DNA of 13,502 nucleotides from positions 1 to 13,502 of the forward strand of contig CAZJDM010000126.1 in the NCBI GenBank assembly GCA_964544765.1, read 5' to 3'. The translations under genes and the position numbers were made by a program. Position 1 is the stretch's first letter, and every line of letters begins with the position of its first letter. Below are positions 12,525 to 13,502 of this stretch, in pieces. The notes under the pieces were generated by a model. It saw only the letters and a list, made by a program, of their open reading frames with translations. It did no database searches and was not told the origin of the DNA. The DNA is from CAZJDM01 sp964544765. Lineage in GTDB: Bacteria > Bdellovibrionota_B > Oligoflexia > CAYFLR01.

Positions 12525-13442
12525 CTTAATTAGATCCTCACTTGAATCATAACTAAAAACATCCTTTCGGAAACTGGCACTACCAACTAGGCCCCTTGAG
12601 TACCAAGATAGATGTTTCTTTATTTGGATCAGAGCAAAGTTAGGATTAAAATATTGGTTGATGTAATTAATATGTTGTTTAATAGTCCTGTATTGTAGAA
12701 GATTTTGTTGTTCTGGGTTTAGTTGTTCAAACTTTGGATTGAATACCCAAGGGGATCCTAAAGCTCCTCTTCCAATCATAACATCCTGACAGCCTGTGAA
12801 AGAGACCATCTCACTCGCTTGCTTGTAACTGGTGACATCCCCATTGCCTGTAACAGGTATTTTGACATGATCAACTACATCTTTAATAATCTCCCACGGA
12901 GCCTTACCAGAGAAGGATTGAGAGCGAGTTCGGGGATGAACAGTGATAGCGTCAATACCCTCGTTCTCAGCCAACTGAGCTATTTGAGTGGCGTTAATAT
13001 GTTTTTCATCCCATCCACCGCGGATTTTTATAGTAAATGGGATGGTTAATACTTTTCTCATAGCTTGAAATATTTTTTTACAAAGGACAGGATCTTTCAT
13101 AAGTGCCGCTCCGGCTCCAGTTTTGGTAACTTTTTTGACTGGACAACCCATATTTAAATCTATAATGTCGGCACCGGCATCTTGTAGTGTTTGGGCAGCT
13201 TTAGAAAGTATTAGAGGATCAGAGCCAAATAACTGCATTGCAATAGGTTTTTCTTCTGGTAAAAACTTACATAGTTCTTTGGTTTTTTCAGAGTGATAAA
13301 AAAGCCCTTTGGCGCTTATTTCCTCAGTAGTGGTAAATGAACTACCTTGATTTTGGCAAATTAAACGAAAGGGGAGGTTTGAAATCCCTGCCATGGGAGC
13401 TAATCGACATAACCCCTTTATATGTAGATCCCCAATCTTCAT
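12474..13442 (-). CDS. dusB: tRNA-dihydrouridine synthase (DusB type)
   Basis: This FMN-dependent enzyme reduces uridines to dihydrouridine in tRNA D-loops, using NADPH. The TIM-barrel family landmarks are in order: LAPMAGISNLPFR (residues 14-26), PIAMQLFGSDP (66-76), DLNMGCPVKKV with the catalytic C100 (95-105), KIRGGW with the FMN-contacting K139, ITVHPRTRSQ with H169, GNGDV (199-203) and the phosphate-binding IGRGALGSPW (223-232). The helical C-terminal domain follows. The length of 322 aa is normal, and the NMGCPVKKV/GAGAALM wording favours DusB over DusA or DusC. The ATG at 13442 lacks a strong ribosome site, but residue 14 onwards fits the family start. The last 16 codons plus the stop are read from the strand opposite the end of queG. 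In several enterobacteria dusB heads the fis operon, but no fis is seen here. Confidence 0.95.
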   Translation of the reverse strand: MKIGDLHIKGLCRLAPMAGISNLPFRLICQNQGSSFTTTEEISAKGLFYHSEKTKELCKFLPEEKPIAMQLFGSDPLILSKAAQTLQDAGADIIDLNMGCPVKKVTKTGAGAALMKDPVLCKKIFQAMRKVLTIPFTIKIRGGWDEKHINATQIAQLAENEGIDAITVHPRTRSQSFSGKAPWEIIKDVVDHVKIPVTGNGDVTSYKQASEMVSFTGCQDVMIGRGALGSPWVFNPKFEQLNPEQQNLLQYRTIKQHINYINQYFNPNFALIQIKKHLSWYSRGLVGSASFRKDVFSYDSSEDLIKSFEEFWPGSCNIALNS

Positions 13443-13450
13443 GAGTTGAC

Positions 13451-13478
13451 TTTAATGGACAATCAGCAGCTTTGTCAA
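13451..13478 (-). promoter_or_regulatory. Weak candidate promoter for dusB
   Basis: On the minus strand a perfect TTGACA (13478-13473) is followed by an AT-rich CATTAAAG stretch (13457-13450) where a -10 box would lie at 15-17 nt spacing. The -10 match is poor. A start here would leave almost no leader before the ATG at 13442, so the true promoter may lie beyond the window edge. Confidence 0.25.
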
Positions 13479-13502
13479 ACGAAATTATCGATAAGTTTTT
13501 AT

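Noticed and set aside
12819..13049. A + strand open frame opposite dusB
   Set aside because: Antisense to a conserved enzyme core. The dusB reading is certain.
1..13502. tRNA/rRNA genes, CRISPR arrays, insertion sequences and attachment sites
   Set aside because: No cloverleaf-like segments, regularly spaced direct repeats, transposase or integrase genes, or terminal repeats were seen. The gaps between genes are all shorter than 300 bp and too small for most such elements.

Overview
The window looks like chromosome from an AT-rich Gram-negative bacterium. G+C is roughly 35-40% by eye. It contains a lipoprotein with a classic lipobox, a polytopic envelope protein with an N-terminal signal, an Opp/Dpp-type ABC ATPase, an OPT-family transporter, QueG and DusB. 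A peptide-eating, AT-rich lineage such as the Bdellovibrionota/Bacteriovoracales would fit, but that placement is an inference from composition and gene flavour, not proof. No mobile element, CRISPR array, rRNA or tRNA gene was found.

Layout. (1) 1-551, + strand: the 3' end of a dipeptide/oligopeptide ABC-transporter ATPase (OppF/DppF type), convergent with (2) 695-2575, - strand: an OPT-family oligopeptide transporter. The 143-bp gap between them holds a long imperfect hairpin. (3) 2783-3736 and 3789-4532, both - strand: a GT-A fold family 2 glycosyltransferase preceded by a class I SAM methyltransferase. They are close enough to be co-transcribed, and a perfect 13-bp inverted repeat straddles the methyltransferase stop codon. 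(4) 4533-4799: a 267-bp AT-rich divergent intergenic region with a plausible sigma70-type promoter for the + strand. (5) 4800-11517, + strand: the most unusual part, a 960-aa lipoprotein followed after 28 bp by a 1268-aa multi-pass membrane protein, neither of which I recognise. (6) 11544-12524, + strand: queG (epoxyqueuosine reductase), 26 bp downstream and possibly in the same transcript. Its 3' end overlaps by 51 bp, tail to tail, with (7) 12474-13442, - strand: dusB (tRNA-dihydrouridine synthase).

How the genes fit together. The left end is peptide uptake: ABC import plus a secondary OPT carrier. The GT2/methyltransferase pair is probably glycan or surface-polymer work, but its substrate cannot be read from the sequence. 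QueG and DusB are both tRNA-modification enzymes acting at different positions. The candidate undescribed system is the lipoprotein/large membrane protein pair. The lipoprotein carries four degenerate copies of a unit with a cysteine pair (18 residues apart in three of four copies) and a KIDI-F-D-PLL block, with HEAT-like helical hairpins following the later copies. The partner has an N-terminal signal, a long presumably periplasmic region, several membrane segments including a Gly/Ala-rich one, and two charged helical regions. A large, lipid-anchored, probably disulfide-stabilised repeat protein paired with a polytopic protein suggests an envelope complex of unknown role.
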